Both the position numbers and the translations under genes were made by a program. Source: Nemopilema nomurai (taxonomy: Eukaryota; Cnidaria; Scyphozoa; Rhizostomeae; Rhizostomatidae). From it: a stretch of 64,000 nt of DNA. The DNA is taken from positions 538,727 through 602,726 of the forward strand of contig ML133382.1 in NCBI GenBank assembly GCA_003864495.1. The letters are read 5' to 3'. Positions 13,501-26,200 of the stretch are shown here, piece by piece (positions within the stretch are counted from its first letter, which is position 1; the number at the start of each line of letters is the position of its first letter). The notes beneath the pieces were generated by a model that saw nothing but the letters and a program-made list of their open reading frames with translations, had not been told where the DNA came from and did not search any database.

Positions 13501-16500
13501 TGGAGTATATAGACAAAGTTTTAGAGCACACCCCTACACTAATAGAAGGATATATGGTCAAAGCAAAGATATTCAAGGTTAGTTTTCACGCACTGGAGCT
13601 TTTCATCTTGCTGTTATTCCTTTCTAGCTTCAAGTAATATCACCTACCGCTTCTCTTAACAATATTCGAATAACAACTATGGTGATAATGAGATTATTGC
13701 GAATTTTTAATAGGATATATGTATAAGCGAGAAAATTACGGTTATCATTGCCTGCTCTGCTTAGAAAAAAAGAGAAGACAAGGTTAAACACCTTGTTTAC
13801 AATTTTCAAATACGGTGAATTAAAATATTCCATCTTTTGGGCATCTTCTCGTAGACACCTTTCCTCCTCACCTTTTATAGTAATGTGTTTTTTTTTCGTT
13901 TAGTAGAAGTAAGCATTATAGCCTAGGCCAGTTAGCTTGTATATATCGTAGTTCGTCTGTTTTCGCTGGTCTGTAGCAGTGTAGAATGCCTCTTCACTCA
14001 CCCTGTCACTCACCCTGTCACTCACTACTCATCTGTCACTTTTCTACTTAGCACGCAGGCTGCATCGACGAAGCTGTCAAGTGGATAGACGAAGGACGAA
14101 CGCTGGACACGGCTGATCGCTATGTGAATTCGAAATGTGCCAAATACCTTCTTAGAGCTAATCAAGTAAAAAAGGCTGAAGAAATTTGTGGTTTATTCAC
14201 GCGGGTAGGCCAACTTTTGATATTCATTCCCTTTTTGGTCAATTTTTATTGATTCTGGCCGCAATTTGGTTGCTGCATGAAACATTGCATCGATTTTATT
14301 TATGAGAGGATATTTAATTTCAAGAGGAAATAATTGGTCAGACGCTTTCGTTTGGCCTCAAAGAGTCCGTGTAGGTACTGAAAATGAGTTGAAAGTTGAT
14401 TAGATGACCAATAATTCAACGTCTTTTTGTCATTTGCTTAGAACAGTGCTTTTTAAAGGAATTACGACTGTTGACCTCTTTCAGGAAGGAGCTTCGCCAG
14501 CCGATAATCTTGATGAAATGCAGTGTATGTGGTTTCAAACTGAGTGTGCTCTAGCACACAAGAGAACTCGGAACATCGGCGAGGCATTGAAGAAGTGCCA
14601 TCAGATCGACAGGGTATGAAGTGATCTTCTTTCTGCTATTTGTTAGTAGCAAGTGTCCTACAATGGCAATGGAATTTCGATCTCACTTTCATTTTCTCAT
14701 TTTGAATAATCTTCTCGCAGTTGACTAGTCTTTGTAGCCATAATGTATTTATAGTTTAAAATTTATTTGTATTTCTGATAGATTTTAAGGCTTTAAAGGA
14801 ATGCTGTTAAATTGCAATTGGCAGTTCACGCACGAGTAAGAAATTTTCTGAACATTTTCACCGAGGCAAGGACTGCTTTGAATCAACAGGCGTTTTTATT
14901 TTCTTTAGAATTTCTCTGAAATAATCGAAGATCAATTCGATTTCCACACATACTGCATGAGGAAGATCACTCTCTGCGCATACATCAAGTAAGTTGCCAA
15001 CTTCTGATCTTCCATCTTGAGGAATATCTGGGGAGCTCCCATTATTTGCCAGGGAAGAAATTTTGTAAGCTATTTTGTCGCTGTATTTGGCAAACGTCAT
15101 TTCATTTCCGCGGCAAGCATTCATCATTTGAGCACAATGGTCGATATTCGGAGTATCGTGACCTCATTAACTAGCCTGTAGACTTGCTTGATAGAGTTGA
15201 TGCTGAATAACCTCTTCAGTTTGTGACATTTATCTAATCTTCTCCCCAAAAGTGCATTGATTCTTTCTGTTTCAGATTACTACGTTTAGAAGATGTTTTG
15301 AGAAGTCATCCGTTTTACTTCAGGGCTGCAAAGATTGCTATAGAGGTAGGGCCTTTTATTGTCTTTTGAAGGTTTTGTTTTAATATCCTCTTGAAGTTCA
15401 AAATACATTTTTGTTTAACAGGTTTGTCTTCTCATAAATTTGTATAGATTGCTTTCTCACTAAGGAGTTCTGTTACAAAATTTTCGTTTTATCAATTTAG
15501 TAAGGAAGGATATCGATCAATTTTTAAAAAAGCCCTGGAAAACCCACATGGAACTTTTCGATTACGTTTCGATTAATTTCGATTAGAAAGAACTTTTCGA
15601 TTACTTTTTCAGTGTGTTCCCCAATCTTCCCTTGTTTTGTTTCTGCTTCAAGTTCCATGCAGCTTTTTCTATTGTATACATCGTCTGAAAATTATTGTTC
15701 TTTGTCTATGCATGGTGTTTGCCTGCAAGCATACTTAATTCCCTCCTTCGTTCGATGTTTTTAACAAAGCTGTTTTGCTTGCTCTCTAGCTCTACATTGG
15801 GCTTCACGATAAACCATACGAGGAGAAGAACGAAGATGACAATTTAAACAAAGGTGAGTCGCAAAGCTATCGAATCTGCATTTGCACGTGGTCACTTAAA
15901 GACGCTTACAATACTTAAGGGGATCCTTACAACGAGAGCATCTATTCCGAGAATCTTTGCCTTACTCAGGTTGTCGGTAGCCAAATAATTCTTCCATCTG
16001 TTGCTTGTTGATTTGACATGGCTTCGTTCCTGTTTTGGCGGAGGCCTGGTATAATGAAAGTGGTAGTAAATGTGTGTTGATTGAGTAGTCCAAGTCTAAA
16101 CCCAATTGGACATCACTTATTTTGATAATTTTCTAAGAATCTGAATAAAAGCTTAAAGATTGCTTGAGTTTCGTTCTTGTTTGGCCGGCCCTTTGCATTG
16201 TATTCCATTATTGTTGAAAGGAGCTTCAAGGAGAAGTCTTTTTTGATTGATAAGCAATATTTTGTGCAGGGAACTTGTCTGCTAAGGAACTGAAGAAACT
16301 AAAAAGCAAGAAGAGACGAGCCGAGAAGAAAGCACAGGCTCAAGAGGAAGATAAAAAAGGTGAACACAATACAAGCATCGTTCTCATTCATAAGCATTGC
16401 TTTATTCTCCGCAATTTATCTTTGAAGCTAGAAATAATTCATCTGACTCTCTTTGTGTTTGACGCGAACTATTTCCTTTACTTTATTTAGGAGTAGATCC

Positions 16501-19267
16501 AAAAGAAAGCAAAGACAGTGAAAAGAAGGAAGAGAAAAAAGAGAGATTCGACGCCAAAGCTCTTGTGATGGTTAGTAAAAAACTATGGTTCCTAACTCAT
16601 ACTTTCCTAATTAGTTTTGCAGTTTCTGTTGGGCTGTCCGAATTGTGATTGTTGGTTGTAGGGTGCCCATTTCTATCTTTGTCTATTTTCTATTTTTTCT
16701 ATCCAGCAGTCTCTAGTTTGGATTTTTCGTAGTATTTTGCTGTTTGATAGCCTTGTTTTACCAGAACCAAATATTATTTGATTTGTCTTAAATTGAAATT
16801 GTTCGTTTCAGAATGAGAAGCCTTTAGAGGAAGCAATCAAGTTTTTGAATCACCTGCAGCTCCTTGCCAAAGACCGGATAGAAACTCACCTTATGGCCTA
16901 CGAGATATACGAAAGAAAACGTAAGGCTTGTCATTATTGCAAATCTCCCTTCCCTTTCGCCCAAATTCTGCCCAGCGCAATTAAGCAGGTTGCACCCGGG
17001 TGCAATGACGATGTTTTCTTTTTGTTTATCCGAACAAGGAACAAGGGTTCCATCCTCAGTGGCTAATGCCCAGAGTACTAAATAAAAGATCCACACACTG
17101 TCTTGGACTTTTCTGATTTCATGAACAGCTCTCAGGGACGTTTTGGTGACAAACTTCAGTTAATATTGCACCTCAATGATTAAGTTGCTATCACTTCTCA
17201 CTCTTTCTCGTCAATTGTTTCAGGAAAGCCACTGCTGATGCTACAGGCCATTAAGCGTGCGTACAGCTTGGACAAAGAGAACCCGAAGCTCCACGAATGC
17301 ATCGTGCGATTTGCAAAGACAAGTAAGCAAGTTTCGCGTTGTTTTTCAAAGCAACTCCCAGCCCTTTACCCATCGGCTGCAAATTTTTCGACTAGGCCGA
17401 TTCATGTAAACGCTTAGATGACCGATCCGTATAAATAAACTAAAATCTGTTAATTTCATTTGCAGTTGCTGATGCCCGGCCAAGTCTGCCGCAAATTGTT
17501 CTCTCTGTTCTTGATAGAGGAATGCCAAGCTTTTTAGTCAATGTCGATTTGCAGAAGTATAACATGCAGTTTTACGAGAAGCATAGCACCTCATTGATCA
17601 GTAGGATCCACGGTAGGCACCGCCTTTTGAATGCACCGTACCAATTGCTGGGCTCGTTTTTTGCAGTTTAAATGCCTAGGATTCTTTGCAGATGGCTCCT
17701 CCTCGCACTCCGAAAAATGGAAATTCCTATCTCGGTTGTCAGAAGATTTAGCCAGGCAATGTTCGAAATGAACCCTCACAGAAGTGTTTTTGCTACAACA
17801 TTTACTGCCTGTCAATAGTGCAATTCAACAATGATTAGAGTAACATAAACCTTTTCTCAAAGAGTAACAGTGCTCTTTTGTTGGGACCCTATGGATTTGT
17901 TGGAAAGAGACCATTATTTTAGCAATTTTGGGATGATTACCACCCCTTAAAATTTCATTTCATCATTTTTGGGTACTTTTGAGAACACTTTGAAAGTCAT
18001 TCTTGATTACCTTCACTTCACAGTTAAAATCTTTATGTGACCTGTAGTCTGCGTGTCGCAAAACTAAATACATAATTGATAGAATAACAATAGGTAACAA
18101 ACAACATACAATTACAATCTACAATTTGTGTGAATAAGCGTTTCTTTGGGACTTCGTTTATGGGGTTTTTCCCTTTTTAGTCTCGAAAATGATGTACTAC
18201 TTGGACAGTACGAAAAAAGAAGAGGCGGCGAAATTGATTGTTGATATACCAGGGGAAGTGGAAGATGCGACCCTAGAGGTAATCCCATCTACTCTATGCC
18301 ACCGTATGCTTATGATAATCTCTATGTGAAGAAATATTTAAGTAATTGTGAATCATTGAGGGTAAGTAGATTCATGGCAGTCGAAAAAACATTGCAAAAT
18401 ATTTTTTTGGCTTTGTTTTGATCCACAACCTCCACCAACGATCGTAGAATACTGCAGTAAATTATTGATCAACAACACCCCTTCCTCTAGAAATAAATTT
18501 GTGTGACATGATTCTAGAAATCATCGTTATCCAATTAAGTCTTGTACAATTAAGTCACAAGAGTTTTAAAGGGGTTGTATAATTCCGTATAGCGTAATTA
18601 AGTCTTTTGTGGGTAGAACTTGATTTTGACTGAGAAGGAGTCTCAATAATTATTTATGCTACACAGAGTAAATGCGTACCTTTCAGAGAGTTCTATCCTT
18701 ATTTTTGCCGTTAGAGAAGAGTGATGCACGGAAGGGTGGGAGGGTGTTGTTACGTGATGCAAGACTGTGAATGATGTATGTAATGCTGCTATATCTGTCT
18801 CATCATCTACATAACGCACGTAGAGTCATTTATTTGACTTACATTCGCTCATCTCTGAGCAACAAATTCTACTCCAGGGGATTACGGCCTACGTGTTTCG
18901 GTCCTTTCCGAAAATGATATTTTACCGCCACAAATATTTTTATCATTATATGGCGTTTCAAACTTTGTTATATCTAACTAGTTGGCGTAATCAGAATGTT
19001 ATTGAACCTTTCTTGCAGAATGCCATCATTGCCTTCGAAACGATCGAGGATGGTCATCTCGGTGACTATGCCTTGTTGCTGCAGCAATTCAGACAAAAGT
19101 TGGCCACCATGTTTCCACTTGCGACCAAATTTCTCTCCCCTGAGAATGTCAAGCGTGCATCCGCGACTTCGAACCACTTGGATTACGGAGACAAAATGAC
19201 AGAAAAATTGACGAACGGCCCCTCATGTGAGAACGACATAGCATGCGTTGATGAAATGGCAGAATGA
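7502..19267 (+). CDS. NAA15: NAA15, NatA N-terminal acetyltransferase auxiliary subunit
   Basis: NAA15 is the TPR scaffold that anchors the catalytic subunit NAA10 to ribosomes for co-translational N-terminal acetylation. Twenty-four exons: 7502-7552, 8741-8825, 9222-9326, 9997-10085, 10308-10376, 11076-11222, 11571-11721, 12055-12174, 12375-12470, 12674-12780, 13058-13130, 13411-13577, 14052-14204, 14485-14613, 14909-14988, 15276-15345, 15790-15853, 16270-16359, 16491-16570, 16812-16920, 17224-17322, 17466-17612, 18181-18278, 19019-19267. All phases join, giving 875 aa; human is about 866. The start [15 protein letters not shown] matches the family N-terminus. Diagnostic blocks include [44 protein letters not shown] and [15 protein letters not shown], and the lysine-rich segment [20 protein letters not shown]. 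The N-terminal two-thirds is TPR-like; the C-terminal tail is acidic. All introns are GT-AG. A near-identical paralogue, NAA16, exists only in vertebrates as far as I recall, so NAA15 is the right name. Confidence 0.97.
9416..9665 (-). mobile_element. tRNA-derived SINE-like element, minus strand
   Basis: On the minus strand a tRNA-like head shows an A box TGGCCCAGTGG (plus coordinates 9541-9551) and, 32 nt on, a B box AGTTCGATTCT (9498-9508), matching RNA polymerase III internal promoter consensus. A body of about 80 bp follows, ending in an AT-rich tail next to TATATA repeats. A second partial copy adjoins at 9667. The element sits in the NAA15 intron 9327-9996. It is not a tRNA gene: there is no acceptor stem pairing. 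Confidence 0.65.
9667..9770 (-). mobile_element. Truncated second copy of the same SINE
   Basis: It matches 9416-9522 with scattered substitutions (shared blocks GGCAAATGCTGACAG, ATTCTTTCCA, CCAGCTTGCTGCT), and stops before the A box. It therefore keeps only the tail side of the element. Together the two make a head-to-tail pair. Confidence 0.65.
9786..9826. repeat. AT dinucleotide microsatellite
   Basis: Two TA runs separated by GGAATACTA, directly downstream of the truncated SINE copy, in an NAA15 intron. Confidence 0.85.
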
Positions 19268-19876
19268 AGTTCCTACTTTCTACGAATTGAACGAAATCTT
19301 GGTCTTGTATTCAGTGAAGGTGAATCGAGCTGTATCTCATTGCCTAAGTTTCCAGGAAAGCGAGCAATGTTTCCAACGTAATGCAAAGCGACGGTTTGCT
19401 CATTTCTAAGAATCAAGGACAGGAAGCTGTTTTTATTTGTAAGACAAAGACATTTCTGAACTGTGTGTGTAATAGGTTTGGATCCAAACATGTCGAACTA
19501 GTACACATCTTGGGAGATAAATGAATTATTTTGAAGATTCCTGTCAGAATGCAAATTCGCTCGTGCTGTATGTAATTTTATCTTGAGAGTTGTTTAGTGA
19601 TTAATGATTATTTTTGAGCATTTAGAAGACCAGAAGAGACTTTCACAGTTTACAATGCAGCCACTATTTTCTCTTACTTTTTGAAACAACTCTGTGGATT
19701 CGATGTCAAGAGATGTACGAATCAGATGGCAGAGAAATGTGACTTTCTTTGTAATAGATTTTTTAAACAGACATTTTTACCAACCCATTCGTTCATTTTG
19801 ATGATTTGAGATAGCTTCCAGATGTAAGTGTCCTCTTTTTAGTTGTGTTTTTCTACAATGCCTGTTTTGTGTACTA

Positions 19877-19882
19877 ATTAAA
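19877..19882 (+). terminator. Candidate NAA15 poly(A) signal ATTAAA
   Basis: ATTAAA lies about 610 bp after the NAA15 stop and is followed by AAGCAAGTTTTG. It is the common variant of AATAAA. Cleavage site not directly visible. Confidence 0.35.
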
Positions 19883-22800
19883 GCAAGTTTTGAAAAGTGC
19901 CCAGCTGACCCCAATCATGACACTATCCCCGACCTGGCAATGCCCCTCTCTATCATGATAATGTGCCCACCATGGCATAACCCCCACCCTTCACTCCCCT
20001 GTCTTCCTTTTAGCTCTACGCATATGTTTTCACTCGCATCCTAAGATTTCGTCATGAATACAGGGAGTTATTTGCTACCTTGAGTATCGTATTCTTGTTG
20101 TGTAAAGTTTTCTGCAAGCATATGGTTCAGTTTGCTATGAGTATATCATCCGAAAATAGTAATACGGTTTTTTGCTTTTTCCTAATTCTGACATCAGTGT
20201 TAACAGTCGAAAAGTGGTTTCACGATATTGTACTTGCTGCAATTTCCGTGGATTGCTGGGTAGAATGTTTTGTGAAGGTATGAATGGACACTGCTTGTAA
20301 AATTACGGATTTGCGCGCTGAAATCATACTACAAGGTTTTGACAACATGTTTATATTTTGAAGTCAGTGCAGTTTAGTGATGCGTTTAACAGCTACTCAA
20401 AAAAGTCTACCGAGAGAGAAGCTTTAGCTACATAAAGCGAGAACTATAGAATAATATATGTATTGCACATCGAATCCAGGAGACAGTGGTTGGTATTACT
20501 ATGAGGGACCCTATCCTGAGGTCCACTTAATGAACAGGGTTGTCCTATAAAAGTTCTAACTAGTCTCAAATCTGAATCCAAACTGTCCCAAATTGATCCA
20601 AATAAAGTTTCCTCTGCATAGCGTTAAAGATTTTCCTGCAGCATTCGCAAATAAAAAAACTTGCAGCAATGATGTAAACTTTTATCGAGAAAATTTGATA
20701 CGGATACCAAACAATCGATCTGATTGATTACATGACAGAAAATTTTCACTGAATTCGTCTAAATCTCTTTGTGCACGAAATTTTTCCATGCATAATCCCG
20801 AGTCAATCAAAGAATTACCCCCAATCTCAAATTGAATTTCAAGTTGAATTATAGGCCCCGAGCAGGGCTGGATCCAGCATTATTAGAAGGGGGCGTGGGT
20901 ATGACTTCTTTGTAAAATTTCCCTTAAGCTAGCGCAAAAATCAGTAGAAAATAATCATTGCCCTGTAGAAATAGGGGGTGTACGCCCCTTACGCCCTCAC
21001 TTGAATCCGGCACTGCCGATGAATTTCTAATAACCCCTTTTTAATTTAGTATATATTGAAAATGGCAGCCCTGAAAGTTGCATTTCTCGATCCAGTCTTT
21101 TTTCGATCACTGAGTAGGTTGTTGTTGTGGTGCATAACAACCACTCTCAACTTCCCCTGCGGTGAACATGGAATGAAGAGGAAGTAGGTGTTTGTTTCTA
21201 CCCGGAATTTTCAAAACGAAGAAAGCGTTTCTATAGCTGTGTTATACTGAAATACAATCGATTCCATTTTCAATGCATGGGTTAAATCGTGCTAGAATTG
21301 CTGAGGTAACGTATTTTCTACTAAGCAAATTCTTTTAAGAAAATTTTCTTTAAAAACATTCGGCCTAGGAAACTGCCTCGAACTTGCATTTTATTTAACC
21401 CGTCAGTATAGTTCTTTCTTATGGTCTTTTCTTTAATAAGGTATTTCCATTTGGACACTTTTCCATCGAATTCGTACCGAAAAAGTACTTTTATTATGAG
21501 AATTGTGGTAGAACTCCAATTTCCACTCAAGTCTCCCCCAATTTGAGGATTTTAAAGTTGCATGTTCTTTTTCTAACCAAAGCTTCCTTTATCAATGTGG
21601 TATTTAAATTGCAAATTTTGATACCTTTTTATTCATAGTTAAATATTAATCAATATGGCAATGTAAGCTTCCGAAGGTGATATTTTTCTAACTGGAAAAC
21701 ACCCTCCAATACGTTCCAGGTCAGTGCTATGATGCTAAGAGCTCGGATGCCAACGCTGATTTTATCAGAACGTCTGCGAGGAGTTCTCAACTAAATTGTG
21801 AAGGTATTTATTAGCATTTTTTTTAAGGTACTGATAGATATGCCTTTTCCAATAGTGATTAATTTAAAACATTACAAAGGCAAAGCTTCCTTTTAGTTTG
21901 TCAGCTAAAGATATTGCATTTCTTTGTTAAATTTACAGGGGGTGCTCTCTCCTTGATCGATTTTGTCCATTTTGTTTTTTTGTTACGCCAAGTAATTCCC
22001 TTTAAGTTTCAAACAATTTAGTTCATTTCAATGCAAGTATTATAGTTTATAGTCTTACTCTGCTTTTAAATTCTATTTTAATTATAATTATTTTACTTTA
22101 ATGGTTGTAGAATTAGTTCTTTTTTAATTTGAAAATGATCATAAGTTTATCTCACAGAGCATGCACACTTTTTTGTTCTGCACCAAGAGCTAGTTATATG
22201 TGGACAGGGATCAATACTTTCCTTAAGGAAATTGTGCATGAATAAGAGTTGTAGAAAGATCTACTATAAACTTCTAGAATATAATCTACTAAAGCAATCA
22301 TTATTCAACAGCCATCTGTAACAGCTGTATCCACTGTCTTTTGATGTATTTGCTATCTTTAAGGTTTTGAAAAGATATCTATGCTAAACCATATTCCCAA
22401 ACTTTATGGCTGTAGTTATTTTTGGCCATACAACGTTTTGTCCAACCTATTTTTTGCACTATTCAAGGGGCTAATGTGTAGTGAATGTTTGTTAATCATT
22501 TGTCATTAGCAAATTTGAGATCTCCTTGCAATTAACACCAAAGCTCTACATTTCGTGATGAAATTTTTTCCATAAAAGTATATAAACTTCAGTTCCTTCC
22601 ATTAAATATAAAGCGAGGAAAAATTCCAAAGCATTTTCTTCTTTTTAAAACCCTTTTTATTGAAGATTTTCAGAGCAAACTCAAGGGCCCTTGCCAGAAC
22701 AAATTTTCACCATTGCAAATGCATCACCGCATTTTGAAACAACACTAATTAGGTGAAGGCAGTCTTGTGACATTTGGAAGTTTCATGTTGCTTTTTGTAT

Positions 22801-23242
22801 TCCAGAGCATGCTTTTAGTTTGAGAAACTAGTTGTGATGATGTTATTCTCTCTATTTCTGTGGTGTTTTACATTTGCTGTCTAGAAGCATCATAATGAAG
22901 CCATGGAAAGCCTTGAGATGGGCGCCAATTTCTATTTTTGGAGAATCAGAGATAATCCAAGCATAAGACCTATCATTGAAAATGTGGGTGGGTAGGCTGT
23001 AGCCCTCCTAGCCCAATGGCTCCACTGCCCCCAATACCTATCACTTAAATTTAAACTGATTGCCCATATAAACATTTAGTTTGAATTTGGAATCTACCAA
23101 AGTCATTTCTGTTTCTTTTACTTTTATAGATAGTTTCACCAGCCTATCCAGCGTATACAACTTTGGTGGTTTTGGTAACAGGTTGTTTTGGTGAAAGCTG
23201 ATCCTAGAAGGCTGTTTATCATTCGCCGTAGCAGCTACTAAT
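19883..23242. other. Intergenic region NAA15 to membrane-protein gene
   Basis: No supported coding exon was seen; short open frames here lack splice context and protein-like composition. It holds one hAT-like miniature element candidate (20873-21015) and AT-rich unique sequence. An in-frame TGA at 23192 lies 51 bp before the start of the next gene. Confidence 0.6.
20873..21015. mobile_element. Candidate hAT-like miniature element (MITE)
   Basis: The left end CAGGGCTGGATCCA and the reverse complement of the right end CAGTGCCGGATTCA match at 11 of 14 bases, with G-rich subterminal sequence on each side (GGGGGCGTGGG / TACGCCCCTTACGCCC). The length is about 143 bp. No clean 8-bp target duplication was found, so this is a candidate only. 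Confidence 0.4.
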
Positions 23243-26200
23243 ATGTCGGAAATCATAGACTTCATTTCGTGGTTGGTGCGAAAGACTTGCTGGACGTCGT
23301 ACGTTTTCCTCAAGTTCCTGTTGTTGCGCTTGCTTGACTTGCTTGGCCTCGTGTTCAATGTTGCCGCCTGCTTGACAATAGTTCGGCTTCCAATGATGAT
23401 CCGCCAATTCTCTGATCTCGAAGACATCGAAGAGTGGCGATACATCGGACTACTTCAGCTGCTTATCTTTATATTCGACATCCCAGTTATGATTGCAGGG
23501 GCTATTTTATTGCTGACAATATTTCGGATGTTTTCTCTTTGCAAAGAGTTGAAGGAAAACGACTGTGAATGGGACATAACTAAGAAATCAGGTGGTATTT
23601 ATTATGCTGGCTCAAAACCAAGGGCAATAATTATGAAACAGTTTTTTCTTCTGTTGGTCGATCTGCTCTTTGTACCAGCGGCACTCCTGTGCCTCATGTC
23701 TTGGCGCTGTGTCATTTTCTGCAGGGCTTTCAAGGAAGCCTCGGACCAGTGGGAAAAGCGCAAGATCTGTTTCAAGCAGCTTTTGAACTTGTTCCTAGAC
23801 ATACCTTGCATTATACTTGGCCTCGTATGCATGTGCTCATGGAGGCTGCCGTTCATCGTTCAAAGATGGCGCCGCATATATCGTGGTGACATTGTGACTA
23901 CTTGGGACTCGGAAAGGTGGTACGCTTTCAAGCATTTTGGGCTACTGCTTATTGATATCCCGTGTATTATATGTCTTCTCGTTTGCTTGGTGACCTGGCG
24001 ACTACCTTTTGTGGTAAGAAAGGTGGCAAGAATTTCACTATTCGATGAAGAAGACGAGTGGAAGCTGCGGGGGATAGCTGTTTCGCAGTTCCTTCTCCTT
24101 TTTGTCGACATCCCGTGCATCCTTTGCGCAATCGTCGTGTTTCTCACCCTCTGGCGCTTTCCTGCCTTTGTGTCGAGCGTCAAGTCAGCTTTGCGCAAAG
24201 AGAAGGGAATACAGTGGAAGATCCGACGAGCTGCTGTTAGTCAGCTCTGTATATTGTTCATTGATGTTGCCTGTTTCATATTGTGCTTGGTTATCACTGC
24301 GACCTTGTGGAGACTTCTGCCACTATTCAGAGTAATAAAGAAAGCCTTTTCAAAGCAGAAAGACAACGACGAATCAACCCACATGGACGTTGGAAAACCA
24401 ACTGAAGCAGCAGTTTATACTGCATCGGAGCTGGACAGTGGCAAGGAAGAAAGCTTTGCGGATGATCCATCAAAAGCGGTGGGATTAGCTGGTCCAAGTG
24501 CAGATTTGGGAGATCCCGAGGTCATCACCCGACCCATTGGAGATGAAGACAACGAGCATCCGAGTTCAAGCCAAGAGGCTGCTAAAAAGAAGAGGCATGT
24601 GGGCTGGAAGATTCGGAAAGGAATTTGCATCCAATTCGTTAGCTTGTTAGTGGATATACCCGCCCTTGCCCTCCTGGCACTGTTAATTGTCACCGTTGTC
24701 AGAATACCAAAGCTCCTCTCTACATTTTTGCAAAGTGGTGATTTTTACACGGAATTCGCCTTGACCGTGTACTACCAGACCTATCTTCTGTTTGCGGACT
24801 TGTTTTTTGCATTGATTTTCCTATTGCTGATGTTCTTACGGCCACTGCAGTCTTGGATTTGCCTGCTGGAAGATGAGGACCACATGAAGTATCGCTTGTT
24901 GTGTTACCATATGCAGTGGGTGCCGGATGCTATTGCTCGACGGGGAGTTGCTTACCAGAAGGCCAATGAGCTACTTTCAGTGCACCTAAAGATGTTTTCT
25001 ATGCCACAAACGTATAAGAGTTGCGTTAAGGATTGTCTCGATGAGTTTTTGGAAGAGATTAAAGACATTAGAGACCAAATAAAGAGTAAAGATTTGGACC
25101 CAGACTATGTGCATCTGCTAGACTTAGTGTTGTGGTGGGAAGAAAAGCGAATCGAAAAACTGCATCGACGCTACATTTGTGAATACAACTATCTCTCTCG
25201 CCCAGATCTAGGGGTTCATAAAATGAACCTAGAGAGACTGAAGCGGGAGTTCGACTTGTACGATGCCAAGGTAGATGAACAGTATTATCATCTGAAGGAG
25301 TTCAGCCCAACGAAGGTGCCTCTGTGGACAGTTTCTACTGGATTAAGTTCCCGCACGAGGAAGGAGACGCAAAAAGTTCTCATTAACTGTCTACCACGTG
25401 GTGATTTCTTTTTAGGCCTTCTTGCTATTTTCTGTTGCATTCCCATTTATCGCGCGCCATCGATGGTAAGAAGCCTATACTTCCGCTGGTACGATCGATC
25501 AAGCATAATCTTAAAGACTCTCAAAGAATATGGCCTAGATGTGCTAACATTTCTTCGCATTGTTCTCGTTGTCATTTTCCTCTACCGCGCACCATTCTTG
25601 ATAGCTGATATACTAATCGATATTGTGGATAAAAGGAGTTGGAAGGCTGTCAGACGAACTGTGAAAAAGTACCCTTTGTACATTTGGGATGACTTCGTAA
25701 ACATTGTGCAAACTCTTTTGAGTTGGAAGACGCCGCGTTTTATCTTGACCGCCATTTTGTTTGGGGCTTTGATGCCGGCAGACATGTTTTTGACAGCTGC
25801 GAAAACCTTGACCAGCAGCAAGCCTATTGCTTACCTTATTACTGGACTCTTATACATAACAATGGTAGGCCTCCCTTTCGTTATCCCTTTTTACCTTGGG
25901 AAGAGGCTACTCGAAACTGGCATTGGTTGGGCCTTAGCGGGAGTTACGTGTGCATTCGTTGCTGCACTACTCTTGGTTTTAGCAGTGATGGTGATCGCGT
26001 ACGTCAAGAAGAACCCGGATGCAAAGCTTGTTCCTCAGATACATGACTATTTCCATTGGAACTGGTACAATGTGCACGTGATCACTATGGAGCTGCTTGA
26101 GTTTCTGCAGTCCAATGCGTTGGCGTTTTCGTACGCAGGTATACCGATGTACGGAGGTGCAGTCCTTCACGAGGCCTCAAATTACTTGCTTCTGTCTTTC